12,092 bases of DNA from Planctomycetota bacterium (GTDB lineage: Bacteria > Planctomycetota > UBA1135 > GCA-002686595), in assembly GCA_028823185.1 (NCBI GenBank), contig JAPKBY010000024.1, forward strand, positions 1 through 12,092. Direction: 5' to 3'. Below the pieces are notes generated by a model. That model saw nothing but the letters and a program-made list of their open reading frames with translations. It did not search any database and was not told the DNA's origin. Shown in pieces: positions 1-6,137 of this stretch. Made by a program: the position numbers and the translations under genes. How positions within the stretch are numbered: the first letter of the stretch is position 1; every line of letters begins with the position of its first letter.

Positions 1-435
1 CTTCTGTTGAGCTAAGAAGCTCTGAAAGCGTTGGTCCATCTCACCGCGAAGGCGATCTTCAGAGGTGTGCCAAGTCCAAGCCCAGACCAGGTTTGCTGTG
101 AAGAGGAGGGCGAGGGCGCCCCAGACAAAGCGAAAATCAAAGCCGCCGGACGGCGCTGCTTGGGCAGCGAGAGCAGGCTCAGGGGTCACCTCTTGCTGAG
201 GAGCTTCTTCGAGGGGCTCTCCCATGAGATCAGAGAAGTCATCGGCGAAGTCATCAATGAAGTCATCATCACCGTGGTGGTCGAAGACAGGTTCTGCGTC
301 TAAAACGTCCGAGGTAGCAGCTTCGGTCTGAAGGCGCGCGGCCTCTAAGAAGTCAGGAGTGAATCCCTGGACTTCGGGGAAGTCGAAGAGGTCTTCGTTG
401 TCGGCGGCTTCGTTGCCTTTTAATTGATCGCTCAT
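1..435 (-). CDS. Acidic single-pass membrane protein, unknown function (partial, C-terminus off window)
   Basis: An open frame begins at an ATG (complement of 433-435) and stays open for 145 codons to the left edge, so the C-terminus is not seen. I do not recognise the family. Residues 1-80 are very acidic and low in complexity, with runs such as DDDFIDDFADDF and many Glu, Asp and Pro, which suggests a disordered cytoplasmic tail. A hydrophobic aromatic-rich stretch at about residues 101-122 (FRFVWGALALLFTANLVWAWTW) looks like one transmembrane helix. It is followed by a charged segment that could start a coiled coil. The start lies 2 nt after the stop of the receiver/ATPase gene, so the two are almost certainly co-transcribed and translationally coupled. 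The pairing suggests a membrane partner or anchor for that regulator, but this is inference. The plus-strand ORF opposite it is a shadow. Confidence 0.75.
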   Translation of the reverse strand, partial: MSDQLKGNEAADNEDLFDFPEVQGFTPDFLEAARLQTEAATSDVLDAEPVFDHHGDDDFIDDFADDFSDLMGEPLEEAPQQEVTPEPALAAQAAPSGGFDFRFVWGALALLFTANLVWAWTWHTSEDRLRGEMDQRFQSFLAQQK

Positions 436-437
436 GC

Positions 438-1403
438 TCAGTTCCAGAGAGAGGCCTTAAGAGTGGCTCGGTGACTGGGTCCAGAGAGGAGACGTCCGAT
501 GACGACAGCGAGAGAGGGTGAGAGCTCGAGGTAAGAGCTCGCGTCTTGTTCGCGCACGAGGCCTAAGACCTGGCGTGAAGTTTTGGGCGTGAAGAAATCG
601 AGCTCTGTGAGGTCGACCTGGTTTCCGTTGTCAAAATCAGAGCGGAAGATGGTCACTCTTAAGGTGGCCTCTGTGCCTGAGCCGACGCTTGAGACAACAT
701 CAAGGCCTTCGCTCAATGAAGAAGCCCGGTCGAGACCGGAGCCTTCTTCGCGCTCAACGCCAGTGTCGAAGCCGACACCAGAGTCTCGTACACAGACCCA
801 GACGTCGCGCTCTTCGAGGCGGGCGTCGATCTCTAGCATTCCTCCACCCGTGGGATAGGCGTGATCGACAGCGTTCTCTACGAGCTCTCCGATCGCGGTC
901 GCAAGGCGAGCGCGTGCGCTCGGGCTGACCCCGCAGCGTAGCGCGAAGGCAGCGATGTCTTTTGAGCAACGCTGAACGGCCTCTTCATCACAAGGATAAG
1001 ACTTGGAATAGGAAGAGAAGGAGGGGGCGTCACTGGAAGTGTTTGTCTCGCTGATACGCTCAACGCTGTTCATAAGCTCGGCGATCTTGAAGGGGCGTGC
1101 GAGGACATCCTCAACGCCGAGCTCGCGAGCGCGACGGAAAGACAAGGTGTTCGGATCTGAGAGGAGGAGGATCGAGCGGGGCTGTCTTCCGCGGCGAGTA
1201 AACTCTTCAAGCAGGTCATACTCTGCGTCGCCGCTGGCGGTCGCTCCGCAGATTAGTACGTCAGGCGCGTCTTGTTCGAGGGCGACCTCAGCATGAGAGA
1301 CGACCTGTGCCTGGTGGCCCCTTCGCCCTAAGGCAGCGCTGAGCGCTTCGGCGATAGCCGGCTCGGACTCCACGATGAGTACGTTGAGTGCATTACGTCT
1401 CAT
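438..1403 (-). CDS. Pseudo-receiver fused to an RsbW/SpoIIAB-like HATPase (regulatory kinase or anti-sigma candidate)
   Basis: The protein is 321 aa. Residues 6-117 have a CheY-like fold pattern (VLIVESE, then PDVLIC, ILLLSD and ARPFK). The usual phospho-acceptor Asp is Gly53 and the conserved Lys before Pro-Phe is Arg103. The domain is therefore a degenerate receiver that probably cannot be phosphorylated in the normal way. Residues 140-255 form a GHKL ATPase with an N-box (ELVENAVDHAY, 173-183), a G1 box (DSGVG, 207-211), a G2-like GSGL and a terminal GSGTEATL. There is no H-box or dimerisation domain, so it resembles serine-kinase anti-sigma factors (RsbW, SpoIIAB) more than sensor histidine kinases. 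About 65 C-terminal residues match nothing I recognise. A strong Shine-Dalgarno (GGAGG, complement of 1411-1415) sits 7 nt before the ATG. Its role in flagellar regulation is inferred only from position. An alternative is a stand-alone stress-type switch. Confidence 0.85.
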   Translation of the reverse strand: MRRNALNVLIVESEPAIAEALSAALGRRGHQAQVVSHAEVALEQDAPDVLICGATASGDAEYDLLEEFTRRGRQPRSILLLSDPNTLSFRRARELGVEDVLARPFKIAELMNSVERISETNTSSDAPSFSSYSKSYPCDEEAVQRCSKDIAAFALRCGVSPSARARLATAIGELVENAVDHAYPTGGGMLEIDARLEERDVWVCVRDSGVGFDTGVEREEGSGLDRASSLSEGLDVVSSVGSGTEATLRVTIFRSDFDNGNQVDLTELDFFTPKTSRQVLGLVREQDASSYLELSPSLAVVIGRLLSGPSHRATLKASLWN

Positions 1404-1483
1404 TTGCAGACCTCCGCGGTCTTGCGAGTCTGCGAGTTCGTGGGCTCAAGGACCTGCTTAGTATTGTTTGTGGTGTTCGTCAT
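1400..1483 (-). CDS. Possible 27-codon leader ORF ending inside the start of the receiver/ATPase gene
   Basis: An ATG (complement of 1481-1483) opens a 27-codon frame rich in Asn and Thr (MTNTTNNTKQ...). Its TGA overlaps the ATG of the next gene in an ATGA arrangement. The purine-rich GAGGAG upstream is about 15 nt from the ATG, too far for a good Shine-Dalgarno, so translation is uncertain. If translated, ribosomes would run through the hairpin that covers the downstream Shine-Dalgarno. A longer version from a TTG at 1597 has no ribosome-binding site. The peptide resembles nothing I know, and the overlap could be chance. Confidence 0.25.
   Translation of the reverse strand: MTNTTNNTKQVLEPTNSQTRKTAEVCK
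1406..1433 (-). promoter_or_regulatory. Hairpin covering the Shine-Dalgarno of the receiver/ATPase gene
   Basis: On the minus strand the 6-base arms GCAGAC (complement of 1428-1433) and GTCTGC (complement of 1406-1411) can pair. An alternative inner hairpin pairs AGACC (complement of 1418-1422) with GGTCT (complement of 1408-1412). Both involve or enclose the GGAGG ribosome-binding sequence. This could limit initiation or couple it to translation of the short upstream ORF. It is a pattern seen by eye, with no folding energy calculated. Confidence 0.3.
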
Positions 1484-1634
1484 AAGTCGCGCCGAGTTCT
1501 CCTCGACAGGCACTCTTCGTCCAACTGGGTGGAATCGCTTTATGCTCAAGTTGTGAAATCGAGCAAAGTTTTCCTGACTCTGAGTCGGCTGTTCCAAAAA
1601 GGGGCTTCACTGCGTTCAAGGCCTAGATAGAGCG

Positions 1635-1653
1635 GTGTCGTAAAGTTCGACGT
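1635..1653. promoter_or_regulatory. Imperfect copy of the operator-like repeat found upstream of fliO
   Basis: The 19 bases (GTGTCGT, AAAGT, TCGACGT) agree at 13 of 19 positions with the 19-base inverted repeat at 6502-6520, with the same spacing of GTGTCG and TCGAC. As a palindrome it is weak, since only GTCG-N7-CGAC pairs. It lies upstream of the receiver/ATPase gene and just beyond the end of the activator gene. It may be a second binding site for the same regulator, but a chance match in a G+C-rich genome is possible. Confidence 0.3.
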
Positions 1654-1719
1654 TTAGGGTCATCGCTTGCCTATGAGGCCAACATTCCCAACTTGAGCGA
1701 CTCGTGGCTCTCGAAGAGC

Positions 1720-2694
1720 TCAGGCGATCTCGTAAACGCGCAGCTTGTTGTAAAGCGTGGCGCGATTGACCCCTAAGAGCAGGGCAGAGCGGCTTCGGTT
1801 TCCACCGGTAGCCTGGAGAGCGCGTCTGATAAGGCGCTCTTCCATGTTCTTGATGTTCAAGTCCGCGTCAGCGGGCTCTCTTGTCTCTGTGTTCTCTGTT
1901 GGTGTGCAGAGGCCTAGGTGCTCCGGTTCAATGAGAGCATCAGGAGACTCGATACATGCGCGTTCGATTGCGTTTCCTAGCTCTCGCACATTTCCGGGCC
2001 AAGAGTGGGTCTTGAGAGCTGCCTCAGCGCGTGAGCTGAAGCCCTCTGTCTTTATGTCGTGCTCCTCTTCGGTGAGGAGGCGGAGGTGCGTCGCGATCGG
2101 GATGATGTCCTCACGGCGATCCCTTAAGTTAGGGACACGCAAGACGAGGACGTTGAGACGATAGTAGAGGTCTTCACGGAAGCTCCCCTCTTCAACCATG
2201 GCGGGCAGGTCACGGTTGGTACATGCGACGACGCGCACATCTGTTTTATAGTCGACGTTGCCACCAACCCTGCGATAGCTGCGCTCTTGAAGTACACGCA
2301 GGAGCTTGGCTTGAAGTTGCGGTGCGAGCTCTCCGACCTCATCAAGGAGGAGTGTGCCGCCTTGTGCGGCAGCAAAGAGACCTTCACGACCGTTGCTAGA
2401 GGCACCTGTGAAGGCGCCAGCTTCGTGTCCAAAGAGCTCTGATTCGAGCAGGCCCTCTGTGAGAGCTGCGCAGTTGAGAGCTACGAAGGGCCCGAGTTGC
2501 CGTGCTGAGCGCTGGTGGATGGCTCGAGCCACGACCTCTTTACCAACACCTGACTCTCCGGTGATGAGCACAGTGGTTCTGGGCGCGGCTGCGACCCTAG
2601 AGATCTTCTCTCGCAGCCTCTGGAGGCTAGCGGAGGGTCCGATCAGGCCGTCTAGGCCCTGGTCAGCTTGGGTTTCGAGGAAGAGTTCGTTCAT
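1720..2694 (-). CDS. Receiver-less sigma-54 enhancer-binding protein (AAA+ and Fis HTH), likely flagellar activator
   Basis: Activates sigma-54 RNA polymerase by ATP-driven open-complex formation. In the 324-aa product, Walker A GESGVGK is at 46-52, the sigma-54-contacting GAFTGA at 93-98, Walker B LLLDEVGEL at about 115-123, YYRLN with a likely arginine finger near 179, WPGNVREL at 232-239 and a Fis-type HTH at 283-322 (NRSRSALLLGVNRATLYNKL). Only about 17 residues precede the AAA+ domain, so the receiver or sensory domain of FlbD, FlgR or NtrC types is missing. I chose the ATG at 2694 because homology starts there (MNELFLETQ); the open frame continues to 2832 with unrelated sequence. No good Shine-Dalgarno precedes it. 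It is divergent from flagellin and close to a sigma-54 export operon, so it is the obvious candidate activator of that operon. Without an own sensor it is probably controlled by abundance or by a partner protein. Confidence 0.92.
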   Translation of the reverse strand: MNELFLETQADQGLDGLIGPSASLQRLREKISRVAAAPRTTVLITGESGVGKEVVARAIHQRSARQLGPFVALNCAALTEGLLESELFGHEAGAFTGASSNGREGLFAAAQGGTLLLDEVGELAPQLQAKLLRVLQERSYRRVGGNVDYKTDVRVVACTNRDLPAMVEEGSFREDLYYRLNVLVLRVPNLRDRREDIIPIATHLRLLTEEEHDIKTEGFSSRAEAALKTHSWPGNVRELGNAIERACIESPDALIEPEHLGLCTPTENTETREPADADLNIKNMEERLIRRALQATGGNRSRSALLLGVNRATLYNKLRVYEIA

Positions 2695-2824
2695 TACGAG
2701 ACCGAGTGAGAACCTCGACCTGGAAAACCTTTCGTCATATAGGGCCCTTGACCCATGGACTGTTCCTGGATTAAGTCCCGCAAGGGAGAAAGAACAGGCC
2801 CAAGGCGCGCCCGGCGAAAGGCGC

Positions 2825-2842
2825 AGGCACACGTAAGTGCCT
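2825..2842. repeat. 18-base inverted repeat AGGCAC-N6-GTGCCT
   Basis: The arms at 2825-2830 and 2837-2842 are perfectly complementary with a 6-base centre (ACGTAA). The repeat lies about 130 nt upstream of the activator start and about 110 nt upstream of the flagellin promoter candidate, a typical place for an operator shared by divergent genes. It has no T-run on either side, so it is unlikely to be a terminator. Confidence 0.4.
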
Positions 2843-2933
2843 TAATTGCAGGTATTTAGTGACATAACGCCGTCATGAGAGAGCCGGGGAGCCACGAAAG
2901 AGGCCACCTCAAAGGAAAACCTATATTCGAAGC

Positions 2934-2960
2934 TCAAGCCAAGTTCGGGCCGTCCGAAAA
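2934..2960 (+). promoter_or_regulatory. Candidate sigma-28 (FliA) promoter for flagellin
   Basis: TCAAGCCA (2934-2941), an 11-base spacer and TCCGAAAA (2953-2960) resemble the FliA consensus TAAAGTTT-N11-GCCGATAA at the exact spacing. Four of the first five -35 bases and six of eight -10 bases match. Flagellin genes are the classic FliA target. The predicted start near 2967 would leave an unusually long leader of about 230 nt, which lowers confidence. Confidence 0.35.
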
Positions 2961-3195
2961 CTTGCCGTGCCAGTGAACGACGACACACAGTCGCCGCCGG
3001 CCACACTCTCGAAGGAGAGGCTCTCTAGAACCCAACGAACGCGTCCCGCTCAATCAGCACGATCTTCACCGTGTATTTGTGAGCCCCATTTCGGTCTCCG
3101 AAGTGGTCTCACTCCGAGGTCAGCTGACAAGCGACGACGCAAACAACCTCTGGGCCCCCAGCCCAACTCAACTCTTCATTAAGGAAGTGACCATT

Positions 3196-4014
3196 ATGGG
3201 ACTCCGCGTTAACACAAACATTGCCTCACTCACCGCACAGCGAAACCTCTTCGCTGTCACCAGTAGGCTTCAGGGCAACTTCGCCCGTCTTTCTTCCGGT
3301 ATGCGTATCGTGTCAGCTGCTGACGACGCAGCCGGCCTCGCTATCTCAGAGCGCATGCGCTCTCAAATCAGCTCATACGGCGTCGCAGGACGCAACACCC
3401 AGGACGGCATCAGCCTCGTTCAGACCGCCGAAGGCGCTCTTAACGAAGTGAGCAACATCTTGGGCCGTATGCGTGAGTTGTCTGTTCAATCAGCCAACGG
3501 CACCCTCTCAGACACCGACAAGGACACCTTGGGTGCTGAGTTTGATCAACTTCTCGAAGAGGTCGATCGTATCGCTAACAACGCCGAGTTCAACGGTGTC
3601 AACTTGCTGAACACAGCAGGTAGCACGATGGCAATCCAGGTCGGAATCGACGCTGGCGACACCATCACGATCGCACTCGAGGACATGCAATCAGTTGCCC
3701 TCGCGATCGACGCCCTCGACATCTCGTCCTTGGGTAACCCTAACGCTGCCCTCACCGCACTCGACGCGGCTCAGGACACCGTCAGCAACTTCCGCGGCAC
3801 CATGGGTGCTTTCCAGAACCGCCTTCAAAGCACTCTTGCCAGCATCCAGAACACCACGGAGAACCTCTCGGCCGCCGAGAGCCGCATCCGCGACGTTGAT
3901 GTTGCCTGGGAGACTGCTGACCTCACGAGGAACACCATCCTCCAGCAGGCGGCCGTCTCAGTGCTTGCTCAGGCGAACTTGCAGCCTCAGCTCGCGCTCT
4001 CACTGCTGAACTAA
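3196..4014 (+). CDS. fliC: Flagellin, minimal (272 aa)
   Basis: Filament subunit exported through the flagellar type III system. The N-terminal D0/D1 region is unmistakable (GLRVNTNIASLTAQRNL, then LSSGMRIVSAADDAAGLAIS and RNTQDGISLVQTAEGAL, residues 2-82), as is the C-terminal D1/D0 region (AESRIRDVDVAWETADLTRNTILQ to the terminal LSLLN, about 227-272). Only about 45 residues (140-185) lie between the conserved regions, so the outer D2/D3 domains are essentially absent. I chose the ATG at 3196 because flagellins begin M-x-hydrophobic-RVNTN and AAGGA (3181-3185) sits upstream. The frame is open 39 codons further up, but that part is not flagellin-like. An intrinsic terminator follows directly, so it is probably monocistronic. 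MRELSVQSANGT (92-103) corresponds to the D1 segment that contains the TLR5-recognition site in enteric flagellins. Only one flagellin gene is visible. Confidence 0.97.
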   Translation: MGLRVNTNIASLTAQRNLFAVTSRLQGNFARLSSGMRIVSAADDAAGLAISERMRSQISSYGVAGRNTQDGISLVQTAEGALNEVSNILGRMRELSVQSANGTLSDTDKDTLGAEFDQLLEEVDRIANNAEFNGVNLLNTAGSTMAIQVGIDAGDTITIALEDMQSVALAIDALDISSLGNPNAALTALDAAQDTVSNFRGTMGAFQNRLQSTLASIQNTTENLSAAESRIRDVDVAWETADLTRNTILQQAAVSVLAQANLQPQLALSLLN

Positions 4015-4020
4015 AGCTGA

Positions 4021-4042
4021 GCTTCGCCGCTGAAGGCGAAGC
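4021..4042 (+). repeat. Hairpin just after flagellin
   Basis: Perfect 8-bp arms GCTTCGCC (4021-4028) and GGCGAAGC (4035-4042) enclose a 6-base loop. No T-run follows, so it is probably an mRNA 3'-end stabiliser or an auxiliary part of the double terminator rather than a terminator by itself. Confidence 0.55.
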
Positions 4043-4055
4043 GATATCTAAAACA

Positions 4056-4090
4056 GGGAGGGGCTCCGAGAGGATCCCCTCCCTTCTTTT
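4056..4090 (+). terminator. Rho-independent terminator of flagellin
   Basis: Perfect 8-bp G/C-rich arms GGGAGGGG (4056-4063) and CCCCTCCC (4076-4083) enclose a 12-base loop and are followed by TTCTTTT (4084-4090). This is a strong intrinsic terminator about 40 nt after the flagellin stop, separating flagellin from fliD. Confidence 0.88.
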
Positions 4091-4131
4091 GTTGAGGAGT
4101 TAGCTCATGAAAGAGCGACATCAGGAAAAAA

Positions 4132-4149
4132 CTTCTACACATCTAGAAG
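4132..4149. repeat. Inverted repeat CTTCTA-N6-TAGAAG
   Basis: Perfect 6-base arms (4132-4137 and 4144-4149) around a 6-base centre lie about 60 nt upstream of the fliD promoter candidate. It could be an operator or a chance structure, as no known site resembles it. Confidence 0.3.
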
Positions 4150-4207
4150 CATGTTCATGACCGGTAGTTCGGAGCGGGAAAGCTTTAAAAAGCCTCTCAA
4201 TCAGAGC

Positions 4208-4235
4208 TAACGCACACATCGATTGCTCCCGATAA
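4208..4235 (+). promoter_or_regulatory. Sigma-28 (FliA)-like promoter for fliD
   Basis: The -10 element CCCGATAA (4228-4235) matches seven of eight bases of the FliA consensus GCCGATAA. TAACGCAC (4208-4215) is a partial -35 match (TAAAGTTT) with a 12-base spacer. The predicted start is near 4242, leaving a 25-nt leader to the fliD ATG. fliD and fliS are commonly late, FliA-dependent genes, which supports the call. Confidence 0.5.
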
Positions 4236-4267
4236 CAGCGCAGGAAACCCCTTCATACGGATAAACA

Positions 4268-5734
4268 ATGTTCACATTCGGCGGATTGGCCAGCGGCCTC
4301 GACACAAACACGATCATTCAGCAGCTCATCTCTATTGAGCGCTTACCGATCCACAAGCTAGAGGCGCAGAAGGCTACAGAGCAGTCACGCCTCGACCTGA
4401 TCGGGACATTGAGTGGGCTCGTCAAGAGCTTGCAGACCAACGCAGCGGCCTTGTCTAGCTCGGAAAGCTTCCTTTCATATACGGCGAGCGTCAGCCACGA
4501 AGGCATCGCAAACGTAAGTACAACAGGAGAGGCGCAGAGCGGCTCTCACACACTCACAGTCGAGCAGCTCGCGCAGGCAGACCGTTGGTCATTCAATGGG
4601 GTCACGGACCCGAGCGTAAACCTGGCCTCTGCAGATGGAGAGTCAGTCTCCTTTTCGGTGAACGGGACGAGTTACAACGTGCCGGTGACAGCCGCAGGGT
4701 CGAGCCTCTACGACATCTCTGCCGCTATCAATATGGCTGCGGGGGACGACGTCACATCTTCAGTGGTGAATGCGGGGACTCAGTCATCACCAGACTGGCA
4801 GCTCGTCTTAGCCTCTGATGAGACCGGGACGGACTTCGCCGTGAGTGGTCTCTCGAGCTCGATCGCAGGCCTCACGCTTGATGGCACGCCGGGTGGTCCC
4901 AATCACGTCGTGCAGGCATCAAACGCGATCGTCGTTCTAGATGGCATCACCATCGAGAGAGCGACGAACGATTTTGACGATGTCTTAGAAGGGGTCAGCA
5001 TTGACCTGCTCTCCGCGGATCCCACACAAGAGGTCACGATTCAAGTAGGGGCGGATAGCGAGGCAATCACACAGAAAATCCAAGACCTCGTTGATTCTTA
5101 CAACGATGTCGTGGGCTTCATCAACGAGCAAAACACTTACACCGAAGAAGGTGGGGCAGGCGGGGATCTCTTCGGAGACAACCTTCTCTCACAGGTCAAA
5201 AGGTCGATAGACAGCGCTCTCTTCGACGTCGATATAGCGACGGTTCAAGCTGACACAGAGGGTTACTCGACCCTGGGCTTGATAGGAATCGATCGTGAAA
5301 ACGATGGGACCTTGAGCGTCGACAGCGACAAGTTGAGCGCAAAACTCAGCGGCAATCTCGAGGCGATCGTGGACTTGTTTGCGGACCTCGACGGCTTTGA
5401 CAACGCCGGCGCAGCTGAAAACACACCGGGCTATTACACAGATACCGGGACGGTGGACTCTGGGTTAGCGAGCTCGCTTGATCGCGCGATTGACGCCATG
5501 TTTGGCGTCCTCGACAACGTCGGTGGCTCGACAATCAACGGGATCTTTGACTCTCGAAAAGACTCGATCAACGCGCGCATTGAGCGCTTCAACGATCGCA
5601 TCGAGGATCGCGAGACCTACATCATTCAATACGAATCGCGCCTCATTCGGCGTTTTACCGCTCTTGAAGAGCTGATGTCTGGGCTCAACTCCCAAGGCGC
5701 AGCCCTTCAAAACGCCCTCTCCGGGCTCAACTAG
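4268..5734 (+). CDS. fliD: Flagellar filament cap protein FliD
   Basis: FliD (HAP2) forms the cap that folds flagellin at the filament tip. The 488-aa product begins with the FliD N-terminal domain (FGGLASGLDTNTIIQQLIS, residues 4-22, then a helix with IERLPIHKLEAQK) and has the Thr/Ser-rich middle typical of cap proteins. Its C-terminal domain spans about 220-480, from VVLDGITIERATN and VTIQVGAD to the final helix SRLIRRFTALEELMSGLN. Length is normal for the family. The ATG follows CGGATAAACA, a weak Shine-Dalgarno. fliS begins 10 nt after the stop, so the two are an operon. No unusual features were seen. Confidence 0.95.
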   Translation: MFTFGGLASGLDTNTIIQQLISIERLPIHKLEAQKATEQSRLDLIGTLSGLVKSLQTNAAALSSSESFLSYTASVSHEGIANVSTTGEAQSGSHTLTVEQLAQADRWSFNGVTDPSVNLASADGESVSFSVNGTSYNVPVTAAGSSLYDISAAINMAAGDDVTSSVVNAGTQSSPDWQLVLASDETGTDFAVSGLSSSIAGLTLDGTPGGPNHVVQASNAIVVLDGITIERATNDFDDVLEGVSIDLLSADPTQEVTIQVGADSEAITQKIQDLVDSYNDVVGFINEQNTYTEEGGAGGDLFGDNLLSQVKRSIDSALFDVDIATVQADTEGYSTLGLIGIDRENDGTLSVDSDKLSAKLSGNLEAIVDLFADLDGFDNAGAAENTPGYYTDTGTVDSGLASSLDRAIDAMFGVLDNVGGSTINGIFDSRKDSINARIERFNDRIEDRETYIIQYESRLIRRFTALEELMSGLNSQGAALQNALSGLN

Positions 5735-5744
5735 CCTCAGCAAA

Positions 5745-6137
5745 ATGAAGACAACAAACCCCGCTAACGCCTACATGGCCGCCTCCGTTGAGACGGCTCC
5801 CCCGTTGAAGATCGTTCGAATGCTATATGAGGGCGCCCTGCGCTTTCTTGATCGCGCAGAGAAGGGTGGCCTGGAGACCCCAGAAGGCCGCGCCTGGATA
5901 GGGAGAGCGGACGCGATCGTTAAAGAGCTCAGAATCAGCCTGGACCCGAACCGGGATCAAGAGATCTGCGAGCAGCTTCAAGGGCTCTATCTCTTCTGTG
6001 AAGACGAGTTCGCGCGCGCGATGTCAGAGGGGGAGGTTGGTGCTTTGGCGAACGCTCGAGAGGTCTTAGAGATCTTGAAGGACGCTTGGGTCCAAGCGGG
6101 AACTTCGCTGGCGACAAGCAATGAGAGCGCCGCGTGA
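5745..6137 (+). CDS. fliS: Flagellin export chaperone FliS
   Basis: FliS binds the flagellin C-terminus in the cytoplasm and prevents premature assembly. The 130-aa helical product carries the family hallmark near the N-terminus: NAYMAASVETAPPLKIVRMLYEGALRFLDRA, about residues 7-38 (given here in two parts: NAYMAASVETAPPL and KIVRMLYEGALRFLDRA). It is followed by helices ending at AWVQAGTSLA. Length fits FliS. It lies 10 nt after fliD, the standard neighbour, and its stop overlaps the GTG of the next gene by 4 nt, which indicates translational coupling. Confidence 0.93.
   Translation: MKTTNPANAYMAASVETAPPLKIVRMLYEGALRFLDRAEKGGLETPEGRAWIGRADAIVKELRISLDPNRDQEICEQLQGLYLFCEDEFARAMSEGEVGALANAREVLEILKDAWVQAGTSLATSNESAA

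Larger units (their letters stand above)
1404..1719. other. Intergenic region between the sigma-54 activator and receiver/ATPase genes
   Basis: This gap of 316 nt separates two minus-strand genes. It holds the possible leader ORF and hairpin near 1400-1483, a small GACTC-T-GAGTC palindrome around 1575-1585, and an operator-like element at 1635-1653. A 5-bp hairpin (1707-1719) lies immediately after the activator stop but has no T-run, so it is not a convincing terminator. I found no sigma-54 -24/-12 pair with correct spacing on the minus strand; the nearest (TTGGAC...GTGCC) is off by one base. No clear sigma-70 promoter stands out. Confidence 0.6.
2695..3195. other. Divergent intergenic region between the sigma-54 activator and flagellin
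   Basis: No convincing gene is present in these 501 nt. The minus frame at 2695-2832 is an open extension of the activator without family similarity. The plus frame at 3079-3195 is an in-frame extension of flagellin that lacks any flagellin feature. Visible elements are an 18-base inverted repeat (2825-2842), a sigma-28-like promoter candidate (2934-2960), a small TTCGG-TCT-CCGAA hairpin (3090-3102) and the flagellin Shine-Dalgarno AAGGA (3181-3185). I found no sigma-54 promoter for flagellin on the plus strand. Confidence 0.6.

Noticed and set aside
31..303. Plus-strand 90-codon open frame at the left edge
   Set aside because: It is antisense to the membrane-protein gene, has no ribosome-binding site and no recognisable content.
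763..778. GTGTCG-N4-CGACAC dyad similar to the operator-like repeat
   Set aside because: It lies in codons for the ATPase G1 box (GVGFDT) and has a different spacing, so it is best explained by coding constraint.
1484..1597. TTG-initiated 65-codon version of the leader ORF
   Set aside because: There is no Shine-Dalgarno before the TTG and the sequence looks non-coding. Only the shorter ATG version is kept, with low confidence.
1707..1719. GCTCT-CGA-AGAGC hairpin after the activator stop as a terminator
   Set aside because: The stem is only 5 bp and no T-run follows on the minus strand.
2695..2832. Upstream extension of the sigma-54 activator by 46 codons
   Set aside because: The extra residues are unlike any activator N-terminus, and recognisable sequence starts at the ATG at 2694.
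2966..2972. Minus-strand TGGCACG resembling a sigma-54 -24 element upstream of the activator gene
   Set aside because: The matching -12 position reads GTTTT and lacks the invariant GC, so it is not a functional-looking promoter.
3079..3195. In-frame extension of flagellin from a GTG at 3079
   Set aside because: Flagellins begin with the M-x-hydrophobic-RVNTN pattern, found at 3196 with a Shine-Dalgarno. The D0 terminus would not tolerate 39 extra residues.
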